A program made the position numbers and the translations under genes. Positions 53,204-62,637 of a DNA stretch of 64,000 bases are shown piece after piece. The notes beneath the pieces were generated by a model. That model was not told where the DNA came from. It did no database searches and saw only the letters and a program-made list of their open reading frames with translations. Source of the stretch: CAZPRY01 sp964589175 (GTDB taxonomy: Bacteria; Fidelibacterota; UBA2242); assembly GCA_964589175.1 (NCBI GenBank), contig CAZPRY010000016.1, positions 20,298 through 84,297 on the forward strand, in the 5' to 3' direction. The first letter of the stretch is position 1. Every line of letters begins with the position of its first letter.

Positions 53204-54127
53204 CTATTCTCTCATGCGCACGGTTTTCAGGTACTGACTTGCAGATAAGAAACGTTCATATTCGTCTTTAACGCTGATGACTTCGCTGTGTCTCAAATTG
53301 CTGAAAATGAAGATGATCCGATTATCCATGAGCATCGCTTGACTTAGTTCATCTTCCATCGTATAGCAGAATGGCATCTGCCAGCACTTCATCGAATCCA
53401 TTAAAGCGATGGAATTTTCCTTCGTCCCGCCGTTCGTGGTGAATATATGGATAAATTTGCCGTTGTAATGCTCAATCCATTGAACATATTTTTCAATTTC
53501 CCCGTACAGGCCATCATACAGGTGCACTTCCTTAATATTTCCGGTCAATCCACCACAATTAAGGATAGAAGCAATAACATGATATCCGCCGCTATGCCCG
53601 CTCAGAATAATATTTCCGATCCGACTTTTTCCAAGCAGCTGTTCCGCCCGCAAATAGAGCACTATTTCCTCCATGAAGGATTTAAAACCGTCAGGATCTT
53701 CCAACTTTCCACCGAAGGAATCCGGAGCGTTTTTAGGACCTTGCGGAACGATCAGAATCGCATTTTTACGGCTGCCCGACAGCTGTTCGATCAGGCGAAA
53801 TCTTTTCAGAACGCTATCGATACTAGCATACCAACCATGAAAATGAACCACAAAATCAACTCGCTTGCCGGGACGAAAATAATTGGGTATAAAAATCGCC
53901 ACGCTGCTATCCTGGTAGTGTTGTTCCGCTGCGAATAACTGATCCCGATAAGTATATCCCTGCGCTCTCCGCGGATGCGGAAAGGGGGCGCTCTTCAAGC
54001 TGACTTTGCGGATGGTTCCATATTGTGAATATATTTCGGACTGACTTTGCCCCCGGAGCATGGACAAACAAAACAGTACGCCAGGCAAGAGGGCAGACAT
54101 TATCCGCAAAGAAGAACACACCTTCAT
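53204..54127 (-). CDS. Secreted alpha/beta-hydrolase-like protein
   Basis: 307 aa from ATG 54127, behind AAAGGAG; a start at 54175 lacks this. N-terminal signal peptide (MSALLPGVLFCLSMLRGQ). The alpha/beta-hydrolase core has VDFVVHFHGWYASIDSVLKR (oxyanion region), AILIVPQGP, and the nucleophile elbow ILSGHSGGYHV with the Ser in G-H-S-G-G. The C-terminal HSEVISVKDEY may supply the His. Probably an exported esterase or peptidase-like hydrolase; substrate unknown. Separate from the amylase operon by the promoter region. Confidence 0.78.
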   Translation of the reverse strand: MKVCSSLRIMSALLPGVLFCLSMLRGQSQSEIYSQYGTIRKVSLKSAPFPHPRRAQGYTYRDQLFAAEQHYQDSSVAIFIPNYFRPGKRVDFVVHFHGWYASIDSVLKRFRLIEQLSGSRKNAILIVPQGPKNAPDSFGGKLEDPDGFKSFMEEIVLYLRAEQLLGKSRIGNIILSGHSGGYHVIASILNCGGLTGNIKEVHLYDGLYGEIEKYVQWIEHYNGKFIHIFTTNGGTKENSIALMDSMKCWQMPFCYTMEDELSQAMLMDNRIIFIFSNLRHSEVISVKDEYERFLSASQYLKTVRMRE

Positions 54128-54155
54128 TCTCAACTCCTTTAAATTCGGAAGATAC

Positions 54156-54527
54156 TCAGAATTGCGTACCGGCACAGAAGTAGCCGATGAAAATCAGGAA
54201 CATGAACATTCCGTAAATTTTCAAGCCTTTATCCTCCAGTCCGATAAACCAGGCATAGGCCGTTTTGAGCTGGCCGGAGCTAAGCAGATAAAGAATACCG
54301 TCTATGAAAAATAAGAATCCCGCCAGGAACACGAACCAGAGCAAATGGCTTCCGTGACGAAAGTACAGTGTGCCAAGGCCCAATGCAATCTCAAGGACAC
54401 CCATAAAATGGAATAAATCCTTGTCCATAATCCATTTCATCATTTTTCTCATCCACGCCGGACGCATGATGAAAAGGAAACCTATAACCAGAAATAAGAC
54501 CGAAATAGCCGGATAGAACCAGATCAT
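54156..54527 (-). CDS. Small four-helix membrane protein
   Basis: 123 aa, with four membrane helices (about 3-20, 38-55, 62-82, 100-118). N-terminus MIWFYPAISVLFLVIGFLFI and an RPAWMRKMMKWIMDKDLFHFMG loop. It resembles small DUF-type inner-membrane proteins but I do not name a family. ATG follows GAGGGGAT. It precedes the hydrolase gene by 28 bp and may be co-transcribed. Confidence 0.72.
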   Translation of the reverse strand: MIWFYPAISVLFLVIGFLFIMRPAWMRKMMKWIMDKDLFHFMGVLEIALGLGTLYFRHGSHLLWFVFLAGFLFFIDGILYLLSSGQLKTAYAWFIGLEDKGLKIYGMFMFLIFIGYFCAGTQF

Positions 54528-54601
54528 TAGAATCCCCTCTGCAATCCTCTAATTTTTCCCGGAATACGTACATTTGCCGCCCGGATTCAAACGTCACTTC
54601 G

Positions 54602-55285
54602 TTATTTGGTCTTTTTATTGCCTTCGACCAGGATTACGAACTCTCCTTTGGGAGCATGCTCGTTAAAATGGCGGAGTATATCGGACAATTTGCCGCGTCT
54701 GAATTCCTCGAACATTTTCGTTAGTTCCCGCGCCGCCACAGCCGGCCGGTCGCCGAGATTCTCGATTAAATCTTTTAACGTTTTTAAGACGCGATACGGA
54801 CTTTCGAAGATCACGATCGTGCGCGGTTCCAGGGCCAATTCGCGCAGCCGGGTTTGGCGTCCCTTTTTGCGCGGCAGAAATCCCTCATAGGCGAAGCGGT
54901 CCATAGCCAGGCCCGAAGCTGTCAAGGCAGCCAGGATCGATGACGCTCCCGGTATGGGCACCACCGGGATTTCTTTGAGCAGCGCTTTCGTGATCAGGCG
55001 GTACCCGGGATCGCTTAAAGAGGGTGTGCCCGCATCCGAGATCAGCGCAAGATTCAGGCCTTGCAGCAGCTTTTCGACCAGCTCATTGCTCCGGCTTTCT
55101 TCAATCTCATCGTAATAACTTATGCGTTTAGTATGAATTCCGTAATGGTTGAGCAGGATGGACGCATGGCGCGTATCTTCGGCGGCAATCAAATCGACTT
55201 TTTTTAAAATTTCGACGGCCCGGAATGAAATATCACCCAAATTCCCAATCGGCGTCGCAACGATATACAGGGTACCTTTTTCCAT
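54602..55285 (-). CDS. rsmI: 16S rRNA (cytidine1402-2'-O)-methyltransferase RsmI
   Basis: 227 aa. The TP-methylase fold starts GTLYIVATPIGNLGDISFRA, with AAEDTRHA, ISDAGTPSLSDPG and VPIPGASSILAALTASGL, all standard RsmI motifs. It methylates the 2'-hydroxyl of C1402 in 16S rRNA using S-adenosylmethionine. The C-terminus (KGEFVILVEG) is intact though the protein is slightly shorter than the E. coli enzyme. Confidence 0.95.
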   Translation of the reverse strand: MEKGTLYIVATPIGNLGDISFRAVEILKKVDLIAAEDTRHASILLNHYGIHTKRISYYDEIEESRSNELVEKLLQGLNLALISDAGTPSLSDPGYRLITKALLKEIPVVPIPGASSILAALTASGLAMDRFAYEGFLPRKKGRQTRLRELALEPRTIVIFESPYRVLKTLKDLIENLGDRPAVAARELTKMFEEFRRGKLSDILRHFNEHAPKGEFVILVEGNKKTK

Positions 55286-55389
55286 ACGATGTAATTTAGG
55301 CCTTTAAATAAACAATGGACAGGAGAAGTTCCTGCCCATTGCCATACCCCCAGAATGTACCGTATACCTCAGAGAAATGCTTGCCGATA

Positions 55390-56925
55390 TCAATCGATAT
55401 CGAATTTAATTCCTTGAGCCAGGGGCAAGTCCTTGCCCCAGTTGATCGTGTTGGTCTGCCGGCGCATATAGGCTTTCCAGGCGTCCGATCCGGACTCACG
55501 TCCGCCGCCGGTCTCCTTTTCTCCGCCGAAGGCACCGCCAATTTCGGCCCCCGAGGTACCGATATTCACGTTAGCAATACCACAATCGGAACCCCGATGG
55601 GAAAGGAATAGCTGTTCATAATAGACAGAATTAGTAAAAATGGCGGAACTCAAACCCTGACGAACATCGTTATGCTTCGCAATGGCGTCCTCGATATCAT
55701 CGTACTCGATAATGTAGAGAATCGGCGCGAAGGTTTCTTCCTGAACAATCGGGTACTCATTTTTCACTTCCAGGATAGTCGGTTCCACATAGAAGCCACC
55801 CTCCAGACCGGGCAGTTTGACCTTTCCGCCTCCGCAGAGCAATTTGCCTCCGGCCTGTTGGGCCTTTTCAATCGCATCCAGCATCAAATCCGCGGCAGCC
55901 TGATCGATCACCGGTCCCATCAGCGTTCCTTCGATCAGGGGATTCCCGATTTTCACCTGCCTGTAGGCTTTGACCAGCCCTGCAATAAACTTTTCTTTGA
56001 TCGATTTCTGAATGATGATGCGGCGGGTCGAGGTGCAACGCTGCCCAGCCGTGCCGACGGCGCCAAAAAGCGTCGCCCGGATAGCCATATCCAGATTGGC
56101 GTCTTCGGCGATGATAATGGCATTATTTCCGCCCAACTCCAGAATCGTACGTCCCAGGCGCTTTCCCACAACTTCGCTGATGCGTTTGCCCATTTTCGTA
56201 CTGCCGGTCATACTGATCAATGCTACCCGCCGATCGTTAATCAGAGTCTCACCGATCTCCGAGCCTTTCCCGATAATCATGTTGAAGACACCCTTCAGAT
56301 CATATTTATCGATAACCGGGGCGATGATGTTCTGAACAGCCACCGCCGTCAGGGGTGTTTTCGAGCTGGGTTTCCACAGGTTCACATCACCGCAAATTGC
56401 CGCCAGCAGGGAATTCCAGGCCCAAACCGCCACCGGAAAATTGAAGGCCGTGATGATGCCGACGATGCCATAAGGATGGTACTGATCAAACATTCTGTGT
56501 AAAGGCCGTTCGCTGTGCATCGTCGAGCCATAGAGCATACGGCTTTGCCCGACGGCGAAATCGGCGATGTCGATCATCTCCTGTACTTCGCCGCAGCCTT
56601 CGGCCTTTATCTTGCCCATCTCCAGGGTTACCAATTTGCCGAGCGGCTCCTTGTATTCCCGTAAAATATCGCCGATTTCCCGCACAATCTGACCGCGCTG
56701 CGGCGCGGGAAGCATGCGCCATTTTTTAAAGGCGGCTTCGGCCTCCCGAATAATTATCTCATAATCGTCTTTCGTAGCCTGAATCACCCGGGCAATCGGT
56801 TTACCATCTATAGGCGAATAGCTGACCAGCTCCTGGCCATGGGTCTCCAGCCAGCCCTTGCTGTTGCCGAGCGACGCCCCAAAGTTCACTTCTTTAATCC
56901 CTAACGTCTGAAGGAAATCATACAT
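55390..56925 (-). CDS. Aldehyde dehydrogenase, ALDH7 (aminoadipate-semialdehyde) type
   Basis: 511 aa. Catalytic motifs: TAFNFPVAVWAWN, WKPSSKTPLTA, MTGSTKMGKRISEVVGKRLG, ELGGNNAIIIAEDA (general base Glu) and GAVGTAGQRCTSTRR (nucleophile Cys). GQRCTSTRR and ELGGNNAI are characteristic of ALDH7A1-like enzymes that oxidise alpha-aminoadipate semialdehyde or piperideine-6-carboxylate in lysine breakdown using NAD. ATG follows CGGGAG. No other lysine catabolic gene is in the window, so the physiological substrate is inferred. Confidence 0.9.
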   Translation of the reverse strand: MYDFLQTLGIKEVNFGASLGNSKGWLETHGQELVSYSPIDGKPIARVIQATKDDYEIIIREAEAAFKKWRMLPAPQRGQIVREIGDILREYKEPLGKLVTLEMGKIKAEGCGEVQEMIDIADFAVGQSRMLYGSTMHSERPLHRMFDQYHPYGIVGIITAFNFPVAVWAWNSLLAAICGDVNLWKPSSKTPLTAVAVQNIIAPVIDKYDLKGVFNMIIGKGSEIGETLINDRRVALISMTGSTKMGKRISEVVGKRLGRTILELGGNNAIIIAEDANLDMAIRATLFGAVGTAGQRCTSTRRIIIQKSIKEKFIAGLVKAYRQVKIGNPLIEGTLMGPVIDQAAADLMLDAIEKAQQAGGKLLCGGGKVKLPGLEGGFYVEPTILEVKNEYPIVQEETFAPILYIIEYDDIEDAIAKHNDVRQGLSSAIFTNSVYYEQLFLSHRGSDCGIANVNIGTSGAEIGGAFGGEKETGGGRESGSDAWKAYMRRQTNTINWGKDLPLAQGIKFDID

Positions 56926-57188
56926 TCTGTAATACTCCCGATCTTATGGTTTCGTTACTATATTCCGCCCGATTCTCCCCTGACAGGAATCGAATGATTA
57001 TACTCGTTTTAAAAAAGAATGCACCCGTACTTTGCTACTCAAACCGGTCCCATTACGGAGAAATTTTGTCCTCCGCAATTTGGTTTATGTTGGTAAGTGA
57101 GTACCTGCATTTCCGGTATAAACCTAAATTATATTTCGGAGATTTAAAATAACTTTTTAAGGTTATTGGCCCCTGAAACCGTACCCGT

Positions 57189-58079
57189 TTACTCCTGCCC
57201 GGCCTCTTCAACGGCTTCCGTTTGCGGTTTCTTCCTGGCCAGGTGATGGATGCGGTAGGTCGCCACCACCGGCAGGTGATCGGAGGCCAGCGCCGTTACG
57301 GAGTTACTGATAACCGAAGTCGAAAGCAGTTCCATCGATTCATTGGCGAAAATGAAGTCGATCCGTTTCGTAGGATTCGGACTGGGATAGGTAAACACGT
57401 TTTCAAGATTACTGCCGTTATCCTTGAAATAATATAAAATTTCACGGATTCTCTGGTAGCGCGGTTCCATATTGAAATCACCGGCCAGAATCACCGGGTC
57501 ATCAACCCCCCACTTCAGAATACTGCTGAGTAGTTCGGTCGTCTGGGCCCCGCTCTCCAGCGAATCCACCCCCAGATGCGTAGCGTAAATATGCAAAAAT
57601 TGTTTCTTCATTTTCAACGACATATGCAGAAGCCCACGCGTTTCCTCAGGGCTGTGATTTTTATAAATCGTATTCTCCACAAAATGAATTGGAAAACTCG
57701 TGAGAATCGCGTTGCCGTACCAGCCGCCTTCAAGGGGAAAATTCCGGGCGAAGGAGTATTCCATATCGAGTTCATCGGCTATTTTACGGACCTGGTCGTC
57801 ACCGAAGGTCCGCTGGGTCTGGTAGTCAACTTCATTCAGACAGACGATTTGAGGATCTTCGTCACGAATAACCTGGGCGATTCGCGACAGGCTGTAGACT
57901 CCGTCGCTGCCGACACCGTGATGAATATTGTAGGTCATGACCTTGATCTTGTTTGGAAAGAATACCGATTCCGGCTGGTTCCGGTGCTGACGCTGGATCA
58001 CAAAAACGCCGAACGCGATGATCAGAACTATCAGAAAAAAGGACAATAATCGCTTAAACCAAAATACTCGCTTCGACAC
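57189..58079 (-). CDS. Membrane-anchored endonuclease/exonuclease/phosphatase-family protein
   Basis: 296 aa. One N-terminal membrane helix (LLSFFLIVLIIAFGVFVI), then an EEP domain: IKVMTYNIHHGVG, IVCLNEVD (metal-binding Glu), YATHLGVDS, VILAGDFNMEP, IDFIFANES and ALASDHLPVVATYRI (catalytic His). Members cleave phosphodiesters in nucleic acids, lipids or inositides; the externally facing anchor suggests an envelope lipid or extracellular substrate, as inference. Confidence 0.87.
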   Translation of the reverse strand: MSKRVFWFKRLLSFFLIVLIIAFGVFVIQRQHRNQPESVFFPNKIKVMTYNIHHGVGSDGVYSLSRIAQVIRDEDPQIVCLNEVDYQTQRTFGDDQVRKIADELDMEYSFARNFPLEGGWYGNAILTSFPIHFVENTIYKNHSPEETRGLLHMSLKMKKQFLHIYATHLGVDSLESGAQTTELLSSILKWGVDDPVILAGDFNMEPRYQRIREILYYFKDNGSNLENVFTYPSPNPTKRIDFIFANESMELLSTSVISNSVTALASDHLPVVATYRIHHLARKKPQTEAVEEAGQE

Positions 58080-58365
58080 GGATTACTCCTCTAGTGGATT
58101 TGCTTATATTTTTCTTAAAAAGCATTGGAATATAAATAAATTTTTACCTCTAAAAAAGGAACAGCTCAGCTAAAATACCCCGACACCTGCGATTTCGGCA
58201 TTTCTCTTTTACCATCACAACGGCAGGTGGATGAGTAATCCCCTCTCCATGTCTCTCCCAAGCCCTGAAAAGCATCCGCATTATTTCCTGAGAAATCGTC
58301 GGAGCGGGGTTGATTACTAGCCTATGGAGGAATAAATTTAACTAAGAAAATGGAGAGGTTAATTA

Positions 58366-61300
58366 GTGAAAAAAAGTATTCGTGTGGCATTTATCTTAGC
58401 ATTTCTACTATCATCCATCCCGGCCCTCGCTCAACGTAATAACGAGGAATTCAGGGCCACCTGGGTGATAACATGGGAACATATCAGCGGAGGTTCCTCC
58501 GTCGAGACCAATAAAGCCCGGGTTCGTCAAATATTAGACAACCATCAGGCTGCTAATATGAACGCCGTGATCTGGCAGGCACGCCAGGGCGGCACCGCCT
58601 ACTATAATTCCAGTTATGAACCCTGGGGCTATTACGCCGGAGGCAGCGATCCCGGCTATGATCCGCTCGCCTATGCAATCGAAGAAGCACACAAGCGCGG
58701 AATGGAATTGCACGCCTGGTTCAACTGCTTTGCCACTTCCAGCACAGTCAGCGGAGCACCCGTGCAACTACACCCCGAATGGGTTTGCCGGGATCAGAGC
58801 GGCATCGTCATGCAATCCGATATCGCTATCTCACCCGGTATGAAGGCTGTACGGGATTATACCGTCAACGTCGCGATGGAGATTGTCAACAACTACGATA
58901 TCGACGGTCTTCACCTGGACTACGTGCGCTGGAATGAATATACCAATTCAAAACAATCCATGGATTATGCCGCCTCTCTCGATCCCAATCGCCAGCTGGA
59001 CGGCGTGATCAGCGAGGAACAAATCCGCGACCTCACCGAAAACAAAGGCGGACGCTATCTTTACGACGTCGATCATCCTTACAGCGGCGGCATTCCCGAC
59101 AGTCTCCCGGGTGTGCGATATTCATCATGGGAGAGCTACTGGCGCGACTCCGTGACCAGATTCGTGAAAGCGCTGCATGATTCGATCCAGGCCGTCAAGC
59201 CCTGGGTGCGCCTTTCCCCGGCAGCCCTCGGCAAGTACAATTGGTCCGGCTGGCAAGGCTACGGCAGCGTCTACCAGGATGCCGCTTTTTGGTTCAATAA
59301 GGGCTATGTGGATCAGTTGACCCCGATGCACTATCACTGGACGACCGGCGCAGCCTTCATCGATATGCTGACCGGCAATGGATCGCATACCGCTTGCTGG
59401 GGGCCCTGGATTCAGGAAGGTATCGCCGCCGGACGTATGTTTTCGGTCGGCCCCGGGTCCTACATCCTGGATGAAAACGGTATCTGGTATCGTCATAAGG
59501 ACATCGTAAAATCTGTCCGGACCATCGATTGGGTCGACGGCTTTCAGTTTTTCAGTTATGGCAGCTGGAGGGGCAACCAGTACTGGGACGAAGCCGGACA
59601 TACCTTCTTCCGGGACAAAACCAAAATGCGCAACTCCATCCCCGGTGCAAGTCCGGCCGCACCATCGATCGCCCTCATCAAGCAGGACGACCTGAAATAC
59701 GAAACCAGCGTAGCCCCGAACGCCGCCACAAGCGAAAACCAGTGGTTTGTGATCTACCGTTCCGAAGTTGGGAACCCCGACGTGAATCAATCTGAAATTG
59801 TGAACGTTCACTTTGGCACTGAAGCCTATACATTCGTGGATAGCTTTCCGGGGACCCAGGATTTCAACGGCAACTACACCTATGCTGCAACGATGCTGGA
59901 TAGATTTTGGAATGAATCGGCCCTTTCGAACAGCGCGATTTCCGATCTGCTGCCGTCAGCTGCACCGGTCATCGTGAGTTCGAATCCCATCGAAGACGCC
60001 ACGATCCCGGTAAACAGTTCCATAACGGTTACATTTTCCAAAACCATGGATCAGGCCACAATTGCCAACGCTGTCTCCATTGAACCGGCCACGGCTATCG
60101 AGAAATTCATCTGGTCCGATGACTGGCAGGATTCCAGCCGAACGGTGACGATCGATTTTGCCGAGCATTTCTATTTCGACAGTACGTATGCACTGACGCT
60201 GAACGCCAATCTGACTGATGTCAACGGCGTATCGATCGACGGCAACGGCGACGGCATCCCCGGCGATACGTACACCCTGAACTTCCGTACGCTGGCCTCC
60301 GACCTGACCGGTCCCCGGATCGTTTATACTTACCCGACATCGACCGTAGGAAATTTCAATTATGATGAAGTCCTGACTGTAATTTTCGACGAAATCGTCG
60401 ATCCGGAATCGATCAATGAAAACACGATCTCCCTGACCAGCGATATCTATAATCTCTCTTATGAAGCCCAACTGACGACCTATGAAGAGCAATCGGTCCT
60501 GAGCATCAAATCCAATTCCAGCATGGTTTCCGATGCGAACGCGGTTCTGCACCTCGGTGCCGCCATCACGGATACCCTCGGAAATACCATGGGTTCGGAC
60601 CTGGATATCGATTTCCGGACGGATAACTTTTATTATTCTGAAATTTTGATGGTGGACAATTTTTCGGGTCAGGGTGCCTGGTGGGATCCTTCCGGCAGCG
60701 GCTCGACCACCGGAACCCTTCCGACAGGCACCAAATTCGGGTACAAGAAACTCGTGTTTTTACCGTCCTCCTCCGTGCGCGAGACGCAGCCGAAATCGGG
60801 ATTCATTCAATACCAGTGGGACACCAGTGTCGCGACGCATCTGCTACGGGACCATATCGACACCAGCACTCCTACCGGTATCCACATCGATACATCCTAT
60901 ACCCTGCAATGCTATGTCTTTGGCGACGGCAGCAATAACTATTTCCGGTTTTCACTTTATGAAAAAGACGCTTCCGGCGCCAATACTCCCGATATTGCCG
61001 AAGTTTCCCAATGGGTGCAGCTGGATTGGATCGGCTGGAAATTGGTTGAGTGGGATCTGGGTGATCCGAATGCGCAGGGTGAATGGTTAGGCAACGGAAT
61101 TATGGACGGAGCCTATTACGTTCTGGAAGGTCTGCACATGACCATGGCCGACGGCGGCGCCGAAAGCGGCCTGATTTACTTCGATAATCTCCGGCTCATC
61201 AAAAAGACCGCCGGGCGACCTCCGCTGAATTCCCCGCCGGTACTGACTCCCATGACCGACACCTGGACCGGGCAGGGCCAGAGAATCAGAATCACGCCCA

Positions 61301-61815
61301 CTTGGACCGACCCCGATCCGCAGGATATCCACAGCCTTATCGCCCAGGCTGACACCAGCGCGATTGCCTTCCTGATTCAGGGTAATACTTCGGGTTCGAG
61401 GCTCTACATCATCCCGGATGCCGAATTCTTCGGGGACACCCAGATATCCATTATTGTCAAGGATTACGGGATTGGTGAGCTGGCGGATACTACCCGGTTT
61501 ATCCTGACCGTCACGGAGGGCACGGCAATCGGTGATGAAAATGCACTTCCGCAGGTATTCACTCTCAGCCAGAACTACCCGAATCCGTTCAATCCGACGA
61601 CGATGATTCACTTCTCGATCCCGGAAGAGGGCCAGACAAGTCTGCTGATCTTTAACCTGGTTGGAGAGCAGGTTGCCGAACTGATCAATCAGTACCTGCA
61701 GCCGGGAGAGCACAATATCGTTTTTGACGCTTCACAACTGCCTTCCGGCCACTATATCTACCAGCTTCGCAGCCGGAACCAGGTGATGAATAAGAAGTTG
61801 CTGTTACTGAAATAA
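58366..61815 (+). CDS. Secreted GHL10-type glycoside hydrolase with type IX sorting domain
   Basis: 1149 aa, GTG start behind GGAGAGG. Signal peptide ends ALAQR. Residues about 25-410 form a GHL10 (DUF187/YngK-like) barrel: EFRATWVITWEHI, AVIWQARQGGTAYYNS, GMELHAWFNCFA and DGLHLDYVRWN. Then come Ig-like Big_5 units (IVSSNPIEDATIPVNSSITV; IVYTYPTSTVGNFNYDEVLT), a jelly-roll-like segment near 780-930 and a cadherin-like segment near 965-1055. It ends with LSQNYPNPFNPTTMIHFSI and the sorting sandwich. Likely a surface or released enzyme acting on a polysaccharide or peptidoglycan. A terminator follows. Confidence 0.88.
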   Translation: MKKSIRVAFILAFLLSSIPALAQRNNEEFRATWVITWEHISGGSSVETNKARVRQILDNHQAANMNAVIWQARQGGTAYYNSSYEPWGYYAGGSDPGYDPLAYAIEEAHKRGMELHAWFNCFATSSTVSGAPVQLHPEWVCRDQSGIVMQSDIAISPGMKAVRDYTVNVAMEIVNNYDIDGLHLDYVRWNEYTNSKQSMDYAASLDPNRQLDGVISEEQIRDLTENKGGRYLYDVDHPYSGGIPDSLPGVRYSSWESYWRDSVTRFVKALHDSIQAVKPWVRLSPAALGKYNWSGWQGYGSVYQDAAFWFNKGYVDQLTPMHYHWTTGAAFIDMLTGNGSHTACWGPWIQEGIAAGRMFSVGPGSYILDENGIWYRHKDIVKSVRTIDWVDGFQFFSYGSWRGNQYWDEAGHTFFRDKTKMRNSIPGASPAAPSIALIKQDDLKYETSVAPNAATSENQWFVIYRSEVGNPDVNQSEIVNVHFGTEAYTFVDSFPGTQDFNGNYTYAATMLDRFWNESALSNSAISDLLPSAAPVIVSSNPIEDATIPVNSSITVTFSKTMDQATIANAVSIEPATAIEKFIWSDDWQDSSRTVTIDFAEHFYFDSTYALTLNANLTDVNGVSIDGNGDGIPGDTYTLNFRTLASDLTGPRIVYTYPTSTVGNFNYDEVLTVIFDEIVDPESINENTISLTSDIYNLSYEAQLTTYEEQSVLSIKSNSSMVSDANAVLHLGAAITDTLGNTMGSDLDIDFRTDNFYYSEILMVDNFSGQGAWWDPSGSGSTTGTLPTGTKFGYKKLVFLPSSSVRETQPKSGFIQYQWDTSVATHLLRDHIDTSTPTGIHIDTSYTLQCYVFGDGSNNYFRFSLYEKDASGANTPDIAEVSQWVQLDWIGWKLVEWDLGDPNAQGEWLGNGIMDGAYYVLEGLHMTMADGGAESGLIYFDNLRLIKKTAGRPPLNSPPVLTPMTDTWTGQGQRIRITPTWTDPDPQDIHSLIAQADTSAIAFLIQGNTSGSRLYIIPDAEFFGDTQISIIVKDYGIGELADTTRFILTVTEGTAIGDENALPQVFTLSQNYPNPFNPTTMIHFSIPEEGQTSLLIFNLVGEQVAELINQYLQPGEHNIVFDASQLPSGHYIYQLRSRNQVMNKKLLLLK

Positions 61816-61838
61816 GAACAGCTACATATAGCAATTCA

Positions 61839-61867
61839 AAGGCCGGGCGTTATCGTCCGGCCTTTTC
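61839..61867 (+). terminator. Intrinsic terminator after GHL10-type gene
   Basis: AAGGCCGGGCG, loop TTAT, CGTCCGGCCTT followed by TTC: an 11-pair stem with one G-U. Confidence 0.75.
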
Positions 61868-61901
61868 TATTTCCGGTAATACGTCCAATTTCCATTGTAT
61901 C

Positions 61902-62107
61902 CCGCGGCTCCGGCCGCGGTGAGTCTGTGAGGCAATGAGCTGTAGACCACCGATAAGGGAATTATGTCACCCCTTCGGGGTTAAATGATGATGGGGTGGT
62001 TTTGTCGTTCTATAAACATTTCATCCCTTCGGGATTTACTTCTCGCTCCCAAACTCTGTAAGCCGAAGTCTTCAGACATTCCCCGCAGCTCAAGCCGCGG
62101 TGAGTCT
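61902..62107. repeat. Paired 25-bp repeats enclosing two UUCG-type hairpins
   Basis: 61902-61926 and 62083-62107 match at 21 of 25 bases (CCGCRGCT..., GCCGCGGTGAGTCT). Between them ACCCC-TTC-GGGGT (61969-61981) and ATCCC-TTC-GGGAT (62023-62035) form C(UUCG)G-type hairpins. ATCCC-nnn-GGGAT stems also open the dispersed repeats at 5.4, 5.6 and 27.4 kb. Confidence 0.55.
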
Positions 62108-62198
62108 ATTTTCTGCCGGCGCATTTCCCCCTATCCCCCCGCCACGGAGAAAGCCTTTTCTGCAGTTCCCGATCCCGCCCCGGCAAGATTCTAACCCT

Positions 62199-62496
62199 TC
62201 CCCGCCAAACTTGCGGCCCTCCCGGCAGGATTTCATAGCTTCCCAATGACTTTTTTGCCTCCCTATTGAAATTTCACACCTTCCCGCTGACTTTTTAGCC
62301 TCCCCGGTGAAGGTTTATCATTTCCCGGCAGCATTTTCGCCCTTCCCGGCGGGTAAACGCTACGAAATCTTGCGTAAAGGGTACCCAAACCTGCGTAAAC
62401 GCCTTCCAAAAATGCGAAAAGAGCCCCTGAAATTGCGTAAAGGATCGGAAATATTGCGTAAATGCCCCAAAAACCTCGTAAAGGGTGCACCAGATT
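62199..62496. repeat. 21-bp tandem array that inverts at its midpoint
   Basis: On the right, TGCGTAAA-type cores occur at 62371, 62392, 62413, 62434, 62455 and 62476, exactly 21 bp apart, with a weaker unit at 62350. On the left, the reverse-complement core (TTTTCGCC, TTTTAGCC, TTTTTGCC and variants) occurs at about 62231, 62252, 62272, 62293, 62314 and 62334, again about 21 bp apart. The orientation changes near 62345. The TGCGTA core is shared with the 22-bp array at 5934-6086. Confidence 0.65.
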
Positions 62497-62575
62497 GAAT
62501 AATGGGTATCCGGCTTTGCGATTGCCTAGCGTAAGCTCTCAAACGCTCCGTATCGCTCCAGAAAACCTAAGAGCC

Positions 62576-62609
62576 TGAAAACAAAAGAGGCCGGATCGCT
62601 CCGGCCTCT
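62576..62609 (-). terminator. Intrinsic terminator of the right-edge minus-strand gene
   Basis: On the minus strand AGAGGCCGGA, loop GCGA, TCCGGCCTCT then TTTTGTTTTC: a perfect ten-pair stem and T-rich tail, about 30 bp after the stop at 62638. Confidence 0.85.
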
Positions 62610-62637
62610 TCGAAAATCCCAAAAATGTCCGGGAAGA

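Larger units (their letters stand above)
61816..62637. other. Repeat-rich intergenic stretch
   Basis: About 820 bp with no convincing gene. Contains the terminator of the preceding gene, a pair of CCGCRGCT...GCCGCGGTGAGTCT repeats (61902-61926, 62083-62107), two UUCG-type hairpins (61969-61981 and 62023-62035), the 21-bp inverted array (62199-62496) and the terminator of the following minus-strand gene. Frames across the array give only heptapeptide repeats and are not credible proteins. Confidence 0.6.

Noticed and set aside
62263..62498. Heptapeptide-repeat frames on both strands of the 21-bp array
   Set aside because: The period of 21 bp keeps any frame open; units are diverged, no start signal is convincing, and both strands are equally open.
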